Source: [Flexibacter] sp. ATCC 35103
GTDB taxonomy: Bacteria; Bacteroidota; Bacteroidia; Flavobacteriales; Flavobacteriaceae
Direction of reading: 5' to 3'
Assembly: GCF_001975985.1 (NCBI RefSeq)
Contig: NZ_MTQF01000006.1
Span: 258,253-322,252 of the forward strand
Length of the DNA: 64,000 bases
Below, one piece after another: positions 9,268-19,200 of this stretch (the first letter of the stretch is position 1; every line of letters begins with the position of its first letter). A model generated the notes under the pieces. It saw only the letters and a program-made list of their open reading frames with translations. It ran no database searches and had not been told where the DNA came from. Both the position numbers and the translations under genes were made by a program.

Positions 9268-10305
9268 CTACCCTTTCCTCACAGGAAAATAATTCTCTTT
9301 TAAAATAATTTCCAACGGAATATAATGTGTATTTTCTATCGTTTCCTGCAAAACTAATTTTTTATACAAATGATTAATTGCCATATATCCTTGTTCTTCT
9401 GGTCTTTGATTGATTAAAAAATCGATTACACCTTTGTTTAAGTATTCGATATTTTGTTCCAGTAAATCATAACCAATAATACGAACGCCTTTTATATTGT
9501 TTTGTTCTAAAAATCCCGCAACAATATACGCTCTGGAATTAGGCACAAAAACACTGTTTATTCCAGAGAACATTTCCAGATTCAATTGGTCGATTCCGGA
9601 ATCTTTGATCGTGATTTCAGAAAATTTAAAGTTTGTAAGCTCATCATTGTCTTTAAAAAAGGAATAGAAACCATCGATACGCTGTAAATAAACCGATGTG
9701 CTTTCTATCTCTCTGGTAATTTTAAAAATCAGGATTTGTCTTTCTTTCTTAACCGCAAAACTAATCAGTCTTCCTGCGAGATAACCACTCTGAAAAGCAT
9801 CTTGTCCCACATAAGCATGTTCAGCATTACTATCAATATTCGAGTCGATCATGACAACAGGAATATTTTTCTTTTTGTATTCATTTAAAAAACGAACCGA
9901 TTCTTCGTAAAAAATAGGTGCAAACAATAATCCGTCGCAATCAAATTCCAGTACTTTTTTGACTGATTCCTTAAACGATGCTGTATTAAAATCATATAAA
10001 AAATAATTCAGCACAATTCCGAATTTACTGAATTCAACAGCTGCTTTTTCTATTCCGTCAATCTGGCTTTTCCAATATTCCAAATTTTCATATTGAGGTA
10101 AAAACACGGCAAAATGAAACTTTTTATTCAAAGCAAGATTACTTGCCAGAATATTACGTTTGTATCCATATTTTTCAATAATAGCATTTACCTTATCTAC
10201 ATTTTCCTGAGCAACCTGCCCACGATTATGGATAATTCTATCAACAGTTCCAGGGGAAACATTGGCTAATTCTGCAATTTTTTTTATCGTTATGATAGTG
10301 ATGAT
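9268..10305 (-). CDS. LacI-family transcriptional regulator, non-canonical start
   Basis: A LacI-type repressor or activator. The N-terminal helix-turn-helix reads TIKKIAELANVSPGTVDR, and a periplasmic-binding-protein effector domain spans about 65-345 (HFAVFLPQYENLEYW; GIEKAAVEF). Reading the frame upstream of the first ATG (10131) recovers this whole DNA-binding domain. However, between the upstream TGA and the HTH there is no ATG, GTG or TTG, only ATC codons (10305, 10302, 10296), ATA and ATT. The true start is probably a rare ATC or ATA codon; 10305 is the outer limit, and 10296 would give ITIKKIAEL, closest to family N-termini. Divergent from the uronate operon, which it probably controls by analogy with uronate-responsive LacI regulators. 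Confidence 0.8.
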   Translation of the reverse strand: MITIITIKKIAELANVSPGTVDRIIHNRGQVAQENVDKVNAIIEKYGYKRNILASNLALNKKFHFAVFLPQYENLEYWKSQIDGIEKAAVEFSKFGIVLNYFLYDFNTASFKESVKKVLEFDCDGLLFAPIFYEESVRFLNEYKKKNIPVVMIDSNIDSNAEHAYVGQDAFQSGYLAGRLISFAVKKERQILIFKITREIESTSVYLQRIDGFYSFFKDNDELTNFKFSEITIKDSGIDQLNLEMFSGINSVFVPNSRAYIVAGFLEQNNIKGVRIIGYDLLEQNIEYLNKGVIDFLINQRPEEQGYMAINHLYKKLVLQETIENTHYIPLEIILKENYFPVRKG

Positions 10306-10365
10306 TTTTAAGTTAAATGATGCTTTACATCACTCTGAATTATTATTTTTTTTATTAAATATAAG

Positions 10366-10395
10366 TTGTTTTAGTTAACTTTTTATATACATTTG
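10366..10395 (+). promoter_or_regulatory. Bacteroidota-type promoter for the uronate operon
   Basis: A TACATTTG -7 box at 10388..10395 matches TAnnTTTG exactly, and TTG at 10366..10368 lies 19 nt upstream as a -33 box. The predicted start is near 10402, leaving a long AT-rich leader (about 240 nt) before the gene at 10642. Confidence 0.5.
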
Positions 10396-10403
10396 TAAAA
10401 GCC

Positions 10404-10434
10404 CGTGTGCGTACACGCAAATATACACATGTGT
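10404..10434. promoter_or_regulatory. Paired palindromes, likely LacI-type operator
   Basis: CGTGTGCGTACACG (10404..10417, arms CGTGT/ACACG) and ACACATGTGT (10425..10434, perfect) lie at the predicted transcription start between the divergent LacI-type gene and the uronate operon. Placement over the start favours repression. The assignment to this regulator is inferred. Confidence 0.5.
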
Positions 10435-10641
10435 TCGAAAAAACATAACATTAAATCAAAATATTTATGATGATTTAAATTATTAAAGAATTTGATTCAA
10501 TTTTAAAATTAAAAAACTGACATACAATTTAACACTGACACATATAATATTAATTATTAAAAACCAGTAAGATATAACAAATCATATAAGGTAAAACTTT
10601 AGATATAAAATCAAATTATAAAATATAAAAAACCAAATAAA

Positions 10642-11091
10642 ATGATTGTAGATTCATTACAAAACGCTGCAAAATATTTCAGCCTGCATCCTAATTTCAA
10701 AAAAGCTTTTGAATATGTAAATCAAAATGACATCAGCAAACTTGAAGAAGGTGCATTTGAAATTGCCGAAGGATTAAAAGTAATTGTAATTGTTGGCGAA
10801 GGTGCCACAAAAGAAGAAAGCATAAAAGGTTTTGAATGTCACGATCAAAACATCGACATACAGATTTCGATAAAAGGTCCGGAAATTTTTGCCTGGAAAC
10901 CAAGAGAAAAATGTGTGAGTCCAAATGGAGATTACAGCGACGAAAGAGATGTACGTTTCTTTCATGATAAACCTGATATGTTTTTTGAATTGCAGGAAAA
11001 ACAATTTGCCATATTATTTCCCACAGATGTTCACGCTGCCATGATTGGTGAAGGAACACTCAAAAAGATTGTTATTAAAGTAAAGATTTAA
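10642..11091 (+). CDS. YhcH/YjgK/YiaL family protein
   Basis: A 149-residue cytoplasmic protein of the YhcH/YjgK/YiaL family, a cupin-like fold with metal-binding His/Glu residues. Visible marks are the FECHDQNIDIQ strand and the C-terminal FAILFPTDVHAAMIG, whose conserved His and Asp typify the family (usual length about 150). Members accompany sugar-acid catabolism; an anomerase or isomerase-type role on acidic sugars has been suggested for relatives. First gene of the operon, 3 nt before the KDPG aldolase gene. An A-rich leader without Shine-Dalgarno sequence precedes the ATG. Confidence 0.85.
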   Translation: MIVDSLQNAAKYFSLHPNFKKAFEYVNQNDISKLEEGAFEIAEGLKVIVIVGEGATKEESIKGFECHDQNIDIQISIKGPEIFAWKPREKCVSPNGDYSDERDVRFFHDKPDMFFELQEKQFAILFPTDVHAAMIGEGTLKKIVIKVKI

Positions 11092-11094
11092 AAC

Positions 11095-11760
11095 ATGAGT
11101 ACAATTCAAAATACCATCGATGTTATTGCCAAACAAGGTATTCTTCCGCTTTATTTTATTACAGACGAAACTATTAGTGTCGAAATTCTAAGAACACTTT
11201 ATAAAGCAGGAATAAGAGCCGTAGAATATACTAACAGAGGCACTGAAGCGTTATCGAACTTTAAAAAAATGGTTGCTGTACGAAATGCCGAATTACCGGA
11301 AATGTTATTAGGTATTGGAACTATCAAAAATCTGCAACAAGCCAAAGACTTTAATGATGCTCAAGCGGACTTTTTTATCAGTCCGGGGTTTGTTCCTGAA
11401 GTAGCAGATTTCTTAAAAGATAAAGAAGTTTTGTATGCTCCGGGATGTATGACACCAACTGAAATCATCGCAGCCGAAAATGCCGGAATAAAACTCGTTA
11501 AGCTTTTTCCGGGAAATATATTAGGAACCGAGTTTTTAAGCAGTATAAAAGATATTTTTCCATCGTTAGTTTTCATGACTACAGGCGGAGTAGAAACCAC
11601 ACATGCAAGTATTGAGAGTTGGTTTAATGCCGGTGTTTCTGCAGTTGGGCTGGGAAGTAAACTCATCAGTAAAAAACGCATGGAAGAGCAAGATTATCCG
11701 GTAATTGAAAATGAAACCAGAAAAGCACTCGAAATCATTCAGACAATAAGAAAACAATAA
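11095..11760 (+). CDS. eda: 2-keto-3-deoxy-6-phosphogluconate (KDPG) aldolase
   Basis: A 221-residue class I aldolase that splits KDPG into pyruvate and glyceraldehyde 3-phosphate, the last step from uronates via KDG. Family marks are RAVEYTNRG (catalytic Glu region), GIGTIKN, FFISPGF, the Schiff-base lysine in KLVKLFPG, and MTTGGV near residue 160. It starts 3 nt after the preceding stop, so translation is probably coupled. A KDG kinase is required to make its substrate, and none is encoded within this operon; the PfkB kinase at 36060 is one candidate. Confidence 0.92.
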   Translation: MSTIQNTIDVIAKQGILPLYFITDETISVEILRTLYKAGIRAVEYTNRGTEALSNFKKMVAVRNAELPEMLLGIGTIKNLQQAKDFNDAQADFFISPGFVPEVADFLKDKEVLYAPGCMTPTEIIAAENAGIKLVKLFPGNILGTEFLSSIKDIFPSLVFMTTGGVETTHASIESWFNAGVSAVGLGSKLISKKRMEEQDYPVIENETRKALEIIQTIRKQ

Positions 11761-11881
11761 AATATTCTTGCCACAGATTAAAAAAATTAGAAAGGATTTT
11801 TTTTAATAATCTGTGTTAATCTTTTTATCCCGAGCTATCGGGAGTGGCAAAAAAAACACAACAAAATTATAAAAACATAAA

Positions 11882-12694
11882 ATGGATTCAATATTTAACC
11901 TAAAAGGAAAAATTGCATTAATAACAGGCGGTGCTGGTGTATTAGGAAGCAACTTTGCAAACGTTTTGGCAAAACAAGGCGTTATTGTCGGGATTGTTTC
12001 TCAATCGATTGAGAAAGCCAATAAAACCGTTGAAACAATAGAAAGCAATGGCGGAAAAGCTTTTGCGATTCAGGCGAATGTTTTAAATAAGGAAGAACTG
12101 GAAAAAGCCAGAGATCTTATTGTAGAAAAATACGGACGTCTTGACATATTAATTAATGCTGCGGGTGGTAATATGCCTGGTGCAACTATTAGTCCGGATC
12201 AGGCGATTTATGATATGAAAGTAGACGATTTACAAAAAGTAGTCGATCTTAATATTATTGGTACAATGCTGCCAACTCAAGTGTTTTCTGAACTTTTTGC
12301 AAAACAAAAACAAGGAAATATTATCAATATATCTTCGGCGTCAGCACAAAGACCTTTGACAAGAGTTGTGGGATATTCGGCTTCAAAAGCTGCGATTGAT
12401 AATTTTACGCAGTGGATGTCGGTTGAACTGGCTTCAAAATATGGTGAAGGAATTCGTGTAAATGCCATTTCTCCCGGATTTTTTATAGGAGAACAAAACC
12501 GTGCATTATTATTGACCCCGGAAGGAAAACTAACACCTAGAGGCGAAAAAATCATCGAACATACGCCAATGGGAAGATTTGGAACTCCTGAAGATATCGA
12601 TGGAGCACTTTTATTTTTATGCAGCGACATGTCAAAATTTGTAACGGGAACGATCCTCAAAGTAGATGGAGGTTTCGCTGCAACAAGTATTTAA
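11882..12694 (+). CDS. uxuB: SDR-type D-mannonate oxidoreductase
   Basis: A 270-residue short-chain dehydrogenase. The cofactor motif is TGGAGVLG (about 14-21), with NAAGG near 92, catalytic Ser in ISSASA and Tyr-x3-Lys in YSASK. The C-terminal region PGFFIGEQNR plus HTPMGRFG is characteristic of the SDR D-mannonate oxidoreductases of the B. subtilis UxuB type, which interconvert fructuronate and mannonate. Directly upstream of uxuA, which takes the product on. The 121-nt gap before it holds a TCCCGA/TCGGGA hairpin (11828..11843) inside the recurrent CACAGATTAAA filler sequence. KduD-like or gluconate 5-dehydrogenase activity is the main alternative. Confidence 0.78.
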   Translation: MDSIFNLKGKIALITGGAGVLGSNFANVLAKQGVIVGIVSQSIEKANKTVETIESNGGKAFAIQANVLNKEELEKARDLIVEKYGRLDILINAAGGNMPGATISPDQAIYDMKVDDLQKVVDLNIIGTMLPTQVFSELFAKQKQGNIINISSASAQRPLTRVVGYSASKAAIDNFTQWMSVELASKYGEGIRVNAISPGFFIGEQNRALLLTPEGKLTPRGEKIIEHTPMGRFGTPEDIDGALLFLCSDMSKFVTGTILKVDGGFAATSI

Positions 12695-12837
12695 ATTTTT
12701 ATGCCGATTATACTTTAAGAAGTTTTACCGCAAAGTTCACAAAACTTTGTTTTTATATCGCTTTGCTTTGAGATTGCAAAAGGATTTTGAAAAATTAAAA
12801 ATCTCATTGACAGAGAACGATAGTTCTTTTAAAAAAT

Positions 12838-12945
12838 GAATGTCCTAGCCCCGATAGAAGTGGAAATCCTTTTATTTTTTTTCTTTAAAAAAATAAAAGA
12901 TTGTAACGTCCCGAGGCTTCGGGAGCGGGATTAGCTCCTGAAAAT
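12838..12945. repeat. Dispersed Flavobacterium-type hairpin element
   Basis: The block holds GTCCTAGCCCCGATAGAAG, an A/T-rich centre with AAAAGGA-like pairing, then CCCGAGGCTTCGGGAGCGGG and ATTAGCTCCTG. Its ends pair imperfectly (CTAGCCCCGA with GGGATTAG; GGA/TCC). I recognise this as a motif recurring between genes in Flavobacterium genomes; its function is unknown. It occupies most of the 306-nt gap 12695-13000, which otherwise has no ORF. Confidence 0.55.
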
Positions 12946-13000
12946 TATAAAAATAATACTCTCAAAGTTTAAGGCTTTGGAGGCAAAAAACAAACCAAAA

Positions 13001-14185
13001 ATGGAACAAACGTTAAGATGGTTCGGGCCAAACGATCCCGTTTCTTTACAAAATATTAAGCAAACCGGCGCGACCGGAATTGTAACGGCATTACACCATA
13101 TCCCGAATGGACAAGTTTGGGATATTGAAGAAATTATTAAACGAAAAGTTGAAATAGAACACGAAGACGGAGATCCTAAAAAAGGCGCATCAGGTTTGAC
13201 ATGGTGTGTGGTTGAGAGTATTCCTGTTCATGAAGACATTAAAAAACAAACCGGAAACTATCTTCAATACATTGAAAACTACAAAGAAAGCATTCGAAAT
13301 CTGGCATTGTGCGGTATAAAATGTATTTGCTACAATTTCATGCCGGTTTTAGACTGGTCGAGAACAGATCTTGCTTATGAAACTGCCGACGGATCTAAAG
13401 CTTTACGTTTTGATATTAATGCTTTTGCGGCTTTCGAATTGTATATTTTGAAAAGACCTGGAGCAGAAAATGAATATTCGGCAGCGCAAATCGAGAAAGC
13501 CAAAAGCTATTTTGAAGCCATGACAGATATTGATAAAGTAAAATTACAGCAAAATATTCTGGCTGGACTTCCAGGTGCTGAAGAAGCATATTCTGTAGAA
13601 GATTTTCTGATTACTTTAAGCGGTTATAATCATATTGACAGAGCGGCTTTGAAGAAAAATTTATTCTTCTTTTTACAGGAAATTATTCCGGTTGCCGAAA
13701 GTAAAGGTGTTTTGATGGCGATTCATCCTGACGATCCTCCCTACCCTATTTTAGGGTTACCAAGAGTGGTGAGTACCGAAGAGGATTTGGTTGAATTGAT
13801 GGCTTGCGCCGAATCAAAGTCAAACGGATTTACTATGTGTACGGGTTCTTATGGTGTAAGAGCTGATAATGATTTACCTGGAATGGTGAGACGTCACGGC
13901 GATAAAATGAATTTCATACACTTAAGAAGTACGGAAAGAGATGCTGAAGGAAGCTTTTATGAAGCGAATCATCTTGAAGGCGATGTAGATATGTACGAAG
14001 TGGTAAAAGCGATCATTGAAGTCGAAAACAGAAATAACACTCAATTGCCAATGCGTCCGGATCACGGACACCAAATGCTGGACGATTTGAATAAAAAGAC
14101 CAATCCCGGATATTCTGCGATTGGGCGTTTAAGAGGTTTGGCTGAATTGAGAGGACTTGAAATGGGGATTAAGAAGTCGCTTTAA
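13001..14185 (+). CDS. uxuA: Mannonate dehydratase
   Basis: A 394-residue TIM-barrel metalloenzyme that dehydrates D-mannonate to 2-keto-3-deoxygluconate. The N-terminus [14 protein letters not shown], the segment [22 protein letters not shown] around residue 110, [10 protein letters not shown] with metal-ligating His and Asp, and the C-terminal MRPDHGHQ are family hallmarks, and length agrees with E. coli UxuA (394). I chose ATG at 13001 over an in-frame TTG at 12977 because family members start at this point and the A-rich stretch before it looks like a Bacteroidota leader. Works with the SDR and KDPG aldolase encoded just upstream. Confidence 0.93.
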   Translation: MEQTLRWFGPNDPVSLQNIKQTGATGIVTALHHIPNGQVWDIEEIIKRKVEIEHEDGDPKKGASGLTWCVVESIPVHEDIKKQTGNYLQYIENYKESIRNLALCGIKCICYNFMPVLDWSRTDLAYETADGSKALRFDINAFAAFELYILKRPGAENEYSAAQIEKAKSYFEAMTDIDKVKLQQNILAGLPGAEEAYSVEDFLITLSGYNHIDRAALKKNLFFFLQEIIPVAESKGVLMAIHPDDPPYPILGLPRVVSTEEDLVELMACAESKSNGFTMCTGSYGVRADNDLPGMVRRHGDKMNFIHLRSTERDAEGSFYEANHLEGDVDMYEVVKAIIEVENRNNTQLPMRPDHGHQMLDDLNKKTNPGYSAIGRLRGLAELRGLEMGIKKSL

Positions 14186-14254
14186 GATAATCTCGCCAAG
14201 TCGCAGAGGCGCAAAGTTTTTTTAAGCTATCGTTATAATTAGGATTAAAAAAAA

Positions 14255-14367
14255 GTTTCACGCAGATTTTAAAAGATTTAAGCCGATTAGACAGATTAAT
14301 TATTTAGAGCATCTTATAAAATTTCTCTGCGTATATCTGCTTAAATCTTTTAAAATCTGCGTGAAAC
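14255..14367. repeat. Long inverted repeat (29-bp perfect arms)
   Basis: Arms 14255..14283 and 14339..14367 (core CACGCAGATTTTAAAAGATT) are exact complements around a 55-nt loop. It lies between uxuA and the beta-helix gene and may separate their transcripts. Related sequence recurs at 28990-29045 and in the 105-bp array at 39842..40311. Confidence 0.7.
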
Positions 14368-14418
14368 AAAAAAAATCCTGCCTTCGTGGCAAAACTAACT
14401 AACCAAATAACCACAACC

Positions 14419-16050
14419 ATGACCCGCCAAAACATCCTTATTTATTGCAGTCTTTTTGTAAATAGTGTTATAATGGCGCAGCAAACGCCGAAAATACTCC
14501 CCGACTCAAAAGCGAATTATTTACCTGATTTTAGTTATGCCGGGTATCATTTTGGCGAGAGCAATCTTCCTGAAGCTCAGGGAACAATCATCAATGCGAC
14601 TGATTATGGCGTAAAAGCAAATGATGACCTTGACGATTCGAAAGCTTTACTGAAAGCGGTAAAAGCTGCAAATGCGATTGAAGGAAATGTGATTTTGCAA
14701 TTGCCGGCTGGAAGAATAATTCTAAGTGATATTATATATATCGAAAGAAGCAATTTTGTATTTCGCGGTGCAGGTTCTGATGAAAACGGAACCGAAATCT
14801 ATTGCCCGAGACCTATGATGTATCTCAAAAATCCGGAATCTTTGGCTGAACTTCGCGAATATTTAACCACGTTTGATAAAAGACAACGCGAACCTGAAAA
14901 CAATATTGATTTGCCTTTCTCCCAATATGCGTGGTCCGGCGGATTTATCTGGACGCAGATTCCGGGTGAACGTGTAAAATCATATCTGGATAAATACGAA
15001 CCTAATCCAAAGCCTTTAGCGAAAGTAAGTTCCGGAAATATGGGCGAACATACCATTTCAGTTTCGGAAGTAAAAGGATTGAAAGTTGGCGATATTGTCG
15101 AATTGCAATTGTTTAATAAAGACGGTGAAAATGGCGAAATCATAAAAGATTTATACAAAGGAGCGAATGTAAAACCGGGTTCTCATCACTGGAAATTTCC
15201 TAAACTTCCTATCGTAAGACAACAAGTTGAAATTACTAAAATTTCGGATTCAAAAATTACAATAAAAACGCCTTTAACGATTGCTATAAAACCCGCCTAT
15301 CAGGCACAATTGGTCGAATGGAAACATCTTGACGAAGTAGGAATCGAACATTTACGTTTTACTTTTCCTGATATTCCCAGATTGGCACATCACGTAGAAC
15401 CCGGAAATAATGCGATCTTTTTAACACGTGTTTTTAATAGTTGGGTAAAAGATGTCAAAATCACAAATTCTGACAGCGGGATTTTAGCCGAGGAAATATC
15501 AAATGTTACTGTTCAGGACATTGTAACAGACGGGACTCATATGGCGCATTATACAGTGACCTTGGGAGGTGTACATAATGTATTGGTAAAGAATCTGAAA
15601 ATTTATAATAAAGCCGTTCATCCTTTAAGTTTCAACACTTTTGCGACTAAAAACGTGTATCAGAATTGTGAGATTTTTGCCGATGCGCTTTTAGATCAGC
15701 ATTCAGGTGCCAATCATCAAAACTTATTCGATAATATTACGGTACATATAACCGCTGATAAAAATAATAGTTATTATTTGTTTGGCGGCGGCGGTGCTGA
15801 TTACTGGAAACCTTCTCACGGACCTTTTAGTACGTTCTGGAACCTGAACGTTCAGGTTTCAAACCCAAATGATAAACCGGTTTTATTATACGGCATGAAA
15901 GACGGGCCTTTTGCCAGAATTATAGGCGTGAACGGAAACTCTAAATTCGAAGTAAAATATGACCCTGACGCTTATATTGAGTTCTTAAATACAGCAATGG
16001 ATAAAGTTCCTTCGTTATATGATTATCAATTGCAGAAACGATTAAAATAG
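14419..16050 (+). CDS. Secreted beta-helix protein, pectate-lyase superfamily (DUF4955-like)
   Basis: 543 residues from ATG at 14419, chosen over 14386 because it places a signal peptide (MTRQNILIYCSLF, cleavage after VIMAQ) at the N-terminus. Residues about 40-100 have the pectate-lyase-3 opening (NATDYGVKANDDLDDSKALLKAV), followed by the repetitive short strands of a right-handed parallel beta-helix. The C-terminal part (QNLFDNITVH, GGGGADYWKPSHGPF) resembles the DUF4955 region. Probably a lyase or hydrolase acting on uronic-acid polymers outside the cytoplasm, given the flanking uronate operon and SusC/D. Catalytic residues could not be assigned. Confidence 0.72.
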   Translation: MTRQNILIYCSLFVNSVIMAQQTPKILPDSKANYLPDFSYAGYHFGESNLPEAQGTIINATDYGVKANDDLDDSKALLKAVKAANAIEGNVILQLPAGRIILSDIIYIERSNFVFRGAGSDENGTEIYCPRPMMYLKNPESLAELREYLTTFDKRQREPENNIDLPFSQYAWSGGFIWTQIPGERVKSYLDKYEPNPKPLAKVSSGNMGEHTISVSEVKGLKVGDIVELQLFNKDGENGEIIKDLYKGANVKPGSHHWKFPKLPIVRQQVEITKISDSKITIKTPLTIAIKPAYQAQLVEWKHLDEVGIEHLRFTFPDIPRLAHHVEPGNNAIFLTRVFNSWVKDVKITNSDSGILAEEISNVTVQDIVTDGTHMAHYTVTLGGVHNVLVKNLKIYNKAVHPLSFNTFATKNVYQNCEIFADALLDQHSGANHQNLFDNITVHITADKNNSYYLFGGGGADYWKPSHGPFSTFWNLNVQVSNPNDKPVLLYGMKDGPFARIIGVNGNSKFEVKYDPDAYIEFLNTAMDKVPSLYDYQLQKRLK

Positions 16051-16052
16051 TT

Positions 16053-16202
16053 TTTTGCCACAGATTAAAAAGATTAAAAAGATTTTTTAGCCACGAATTC
16101 ACGAATTTTTTTAATTAATTAACCGCAATCATTCGTGAATTCGTGGCTATTTTTTTAAACTTATTTCGTTAATCTTTCTAATCTTTTTAATCTGTGGCAA
16201 AA
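16053..16202. repeat. Nested double inverted repeat
   Basis: Outer arms 16053..16076 and 16179..16202 (TTTTGCCACAGATT...) and inner arms 16089..16106 and 16131..16148 (AGCCACGAATTCACGAAT) are each perfect. Together they fill nearly the whole gap between the beta-helix gene and the hybrid sensor gene. Confidence 0.7.
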
Positions 16203-16230
16203 CAGAATTCTTTACTAAAATTTCAATGCC

Positions 16231-19200
16231 ATGAAATACAAAATAGCCTTTCTAATAATCGTATCTGTTTTTGGAAATATATTTTCCCAAAATAAATACC
16301 GTCTTAAAAATATCTCGACTACAGACGGACTTTCGCAGAGTTCTGTTATTGCTATTCATCAGGATAAATTTGGGCAAATGTGGTTTGGTACGCGCGATGG
16401 TCTTAACAAATATGACGGAAGTAAATTCACCGTTTTTAGAAATGATGTTACTAATAAAAATTCGATAAGCAACAATGATATTTTATCTATTGAGGAAGAT
16501 AATAAAGGAAAAATCTGGGTTGGAACTTATAACGGACTCAATTGCTATAATCCTGTCAAAAATACTTTTAAACGTTATTTACATACCAAAACCAATCATA
16601 CGATAAGCAGCAATGCAATTTGGTCGATCAAAGAAATTGTTGACGAAATGTGGTTTGGAACTTCAAAAGGATTGACGATTTATAATAAAAAATCAAAACA
16701 ATTTATTTCGGTTTTTCATTCAGATACGGATACTTCTACTCTGCCAAGCAACAATATCCTGAGTATTTTGAAAACCAAAAAAGGAGAAATCTGGATTGGT
16801 ACTACAAAAGGTTTATGCCAGCTTACAAGCAGGAAAAATGGGAAATTATTTTTTAGAAATTATCCTCTAAATGCTACAGATCAATTAAATGTTCAGGCAA
16901 TTGCCGAAGATGATTCGGGAAATTTATGGATTGGTACAAAAAATAAAGGACTTCTTAAATTGGATAAAAAATCGAATGCATTTGTTTCATTTTTATCAGA
17001 GAATCAATATCGTGAAATAAATACTGATATTCGTTCGCTTGCTATCGACAATCAAGGTTCTTTATGGATTGGTACGTATGACGGAATCTATATTTTAGGA
17101 AAAGATAAAACCATTCAAAAAATAAATAACAGCAACAACAGCAACGGAATTGATAAGGTTAAATCCGTTTACATCGATAAAAAAGGCTCGGTCTGGATTG
17201 GCTGTTATTATAAAGGCGTTAATATTTGGGATATTTCAAATGTGAATTTCTCGAATTACAATCAGAATTCGAAAAAGATTCCGATGAGTTTTGATGTCGT
17301 AAGTTCTATTATTGCTGATAAAAACCAGAATATTTATTTTGGAACTGAAGGCGGCGGAATTACGATTTACAATAAAAATACCGAAGCTGTAAGTTACATC
17401 AACAGTAAAAGCGGACAAACGGTTAAAAATGATATTAAATCGATGTGTCTTTCAGGAGATATTTTATGGATTGGAACTTTCTCAAAAGGATTATCGGCTT
17501 ACAACGTGATTTCAAAAAGAATTGAAGACAACAGGATTGCGGCTGATTTAAATCTTTTATTAAAAGAATCCGGTGTATATTCTATCAAAGCCGAGGGAAA
17601 TGATATCATCTGGATTGGTACTTTTGGCAAAGGACTGATTCGGTACAATACCATTTCTAAAACTTTTGAAACTATTGGAAACGATAATACAAAACCCAAT
17701 TATCTCACCAATAACATTGTTCGAACTATTTTGGTCGATCAAAAAAAAGGTATTTGGACTGGCACACAAAACGGACTGAATTATATCCCGCTAAGCAATT
17801 TTTCTCCTAATAAATATTCCATCAAGCATTACTTTTTTGATTCGGCTTCTGTATCAGGCGATGATATTCTGACTTTGTTTCAGGACAGTCAAAATAAAAT
17901 CTGGGTAGGAACAAAAGCAAAAGGATTACATTATTTTGATGGAAAAAAATTCAACAAAATCAATTTAAGAGTTGGCAATACCGTTATTACTTCTATACAT
18001 TCTATTTTAGAAGATGATGATAAAAATTTATGGATCAGCACCAATCAGGGCATTATAAAATACAGTACAACGCTTAAAAACGTTGTTATTTATGATCAAA
18101 AAGACGGTTTGGCAAGTAATGAATTCAATGATAATGCGGCATTAAAACTCAACTCAAATCAATTTTATTTTGGAAGTCCGTCCGGAGCAACTTATTTTGA
18201 TGCCAAGAAAATATCCTTAAATACCTATGCTCCAAAAGTATTGATAACCAATCTGAAAATTAAAAACCAAACAATTCATGCCAATGATTCTTTAGGCATT
18301 TTAGAAAAAAGCATTGGTTATACCAAAACCATTACACTGGATTATGACAAGGCAAATTTCTCTATAGATTTTGCAATTCCAAGTTATATTCGGTCTAAAA
18401 ATAATCAATACAGTTATCGAATGGTTGGTTTAGAAAATAACTGGACCGTAACTAAAAGTACCGAAGCCATTTTTGCCATTCAGAATCCCGGAACGTATAC
18501 ATTCGAAGTAAAAGGCGCAAATAATGACGGTGTCTGGAACAAAAAAACAACAACTTTAACCGTTATCGTAAAACCAGCTCCTTGGCGCAGTATCTGGGCG
18601 TTTTTATTATACGGGATCGTTATTGGTTTAGGTTTATATGGTTTGATCTGGATTATGAAATCGAAAGCCAGGCTGAAACAAAAACTGGAATTAGAATATC
18701 TGGAAACCAAACGTATCGAAGAAAATAATCTGGCTAAACTGGATTTCTTTACCAATATCTCGCACGAATTCAGAACTCCGCTTACACTGATATTAGGACC
18801 TTTGCAGCAAATTCTGGCCAACTACAACGGAACAAACGAAATGTATAAAAAGTTGTTGGTTATTGAAGGAAGCGCCAATCATCTTTTGAGTTTAATAAAC
18901 CGTTTAATGGATTTTAGAAAACTCGAAAACCATCAGGTTACGCTGGAAACTGCCGAAGGAAATATTGTAAAATTCACCAAAGAAATCTTTCTCTCTTTTA
19001 TCGAATATGCCAAAGACGGCGATTATACGTATACTTTTGAATCATCGCAGGAAGAAATTCCCGTGTATTTTGACCGTTATAAACTGGAGCGTGTTTTTTA
19101 TAATTTAATTTCAAATGCTTTTAGATACACTCCAAAAGGCGGAAACATTAATCTTAAAATATCACATGACAATGAGAATCTTTTTATAGCGGTAGAAGAT

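Noticed and set aside
12838..12945. tRNA-like or riboswitch element
   Set aside because: The hairpin does not give a cloverleaf or a riboswitch core I know; treated as a dispersed repeat.
12977..13000. TTG start for uxuA giving eight extra residues
   Set aside because: Family members begin at the ATG at 13001; the added residues are not family-like.
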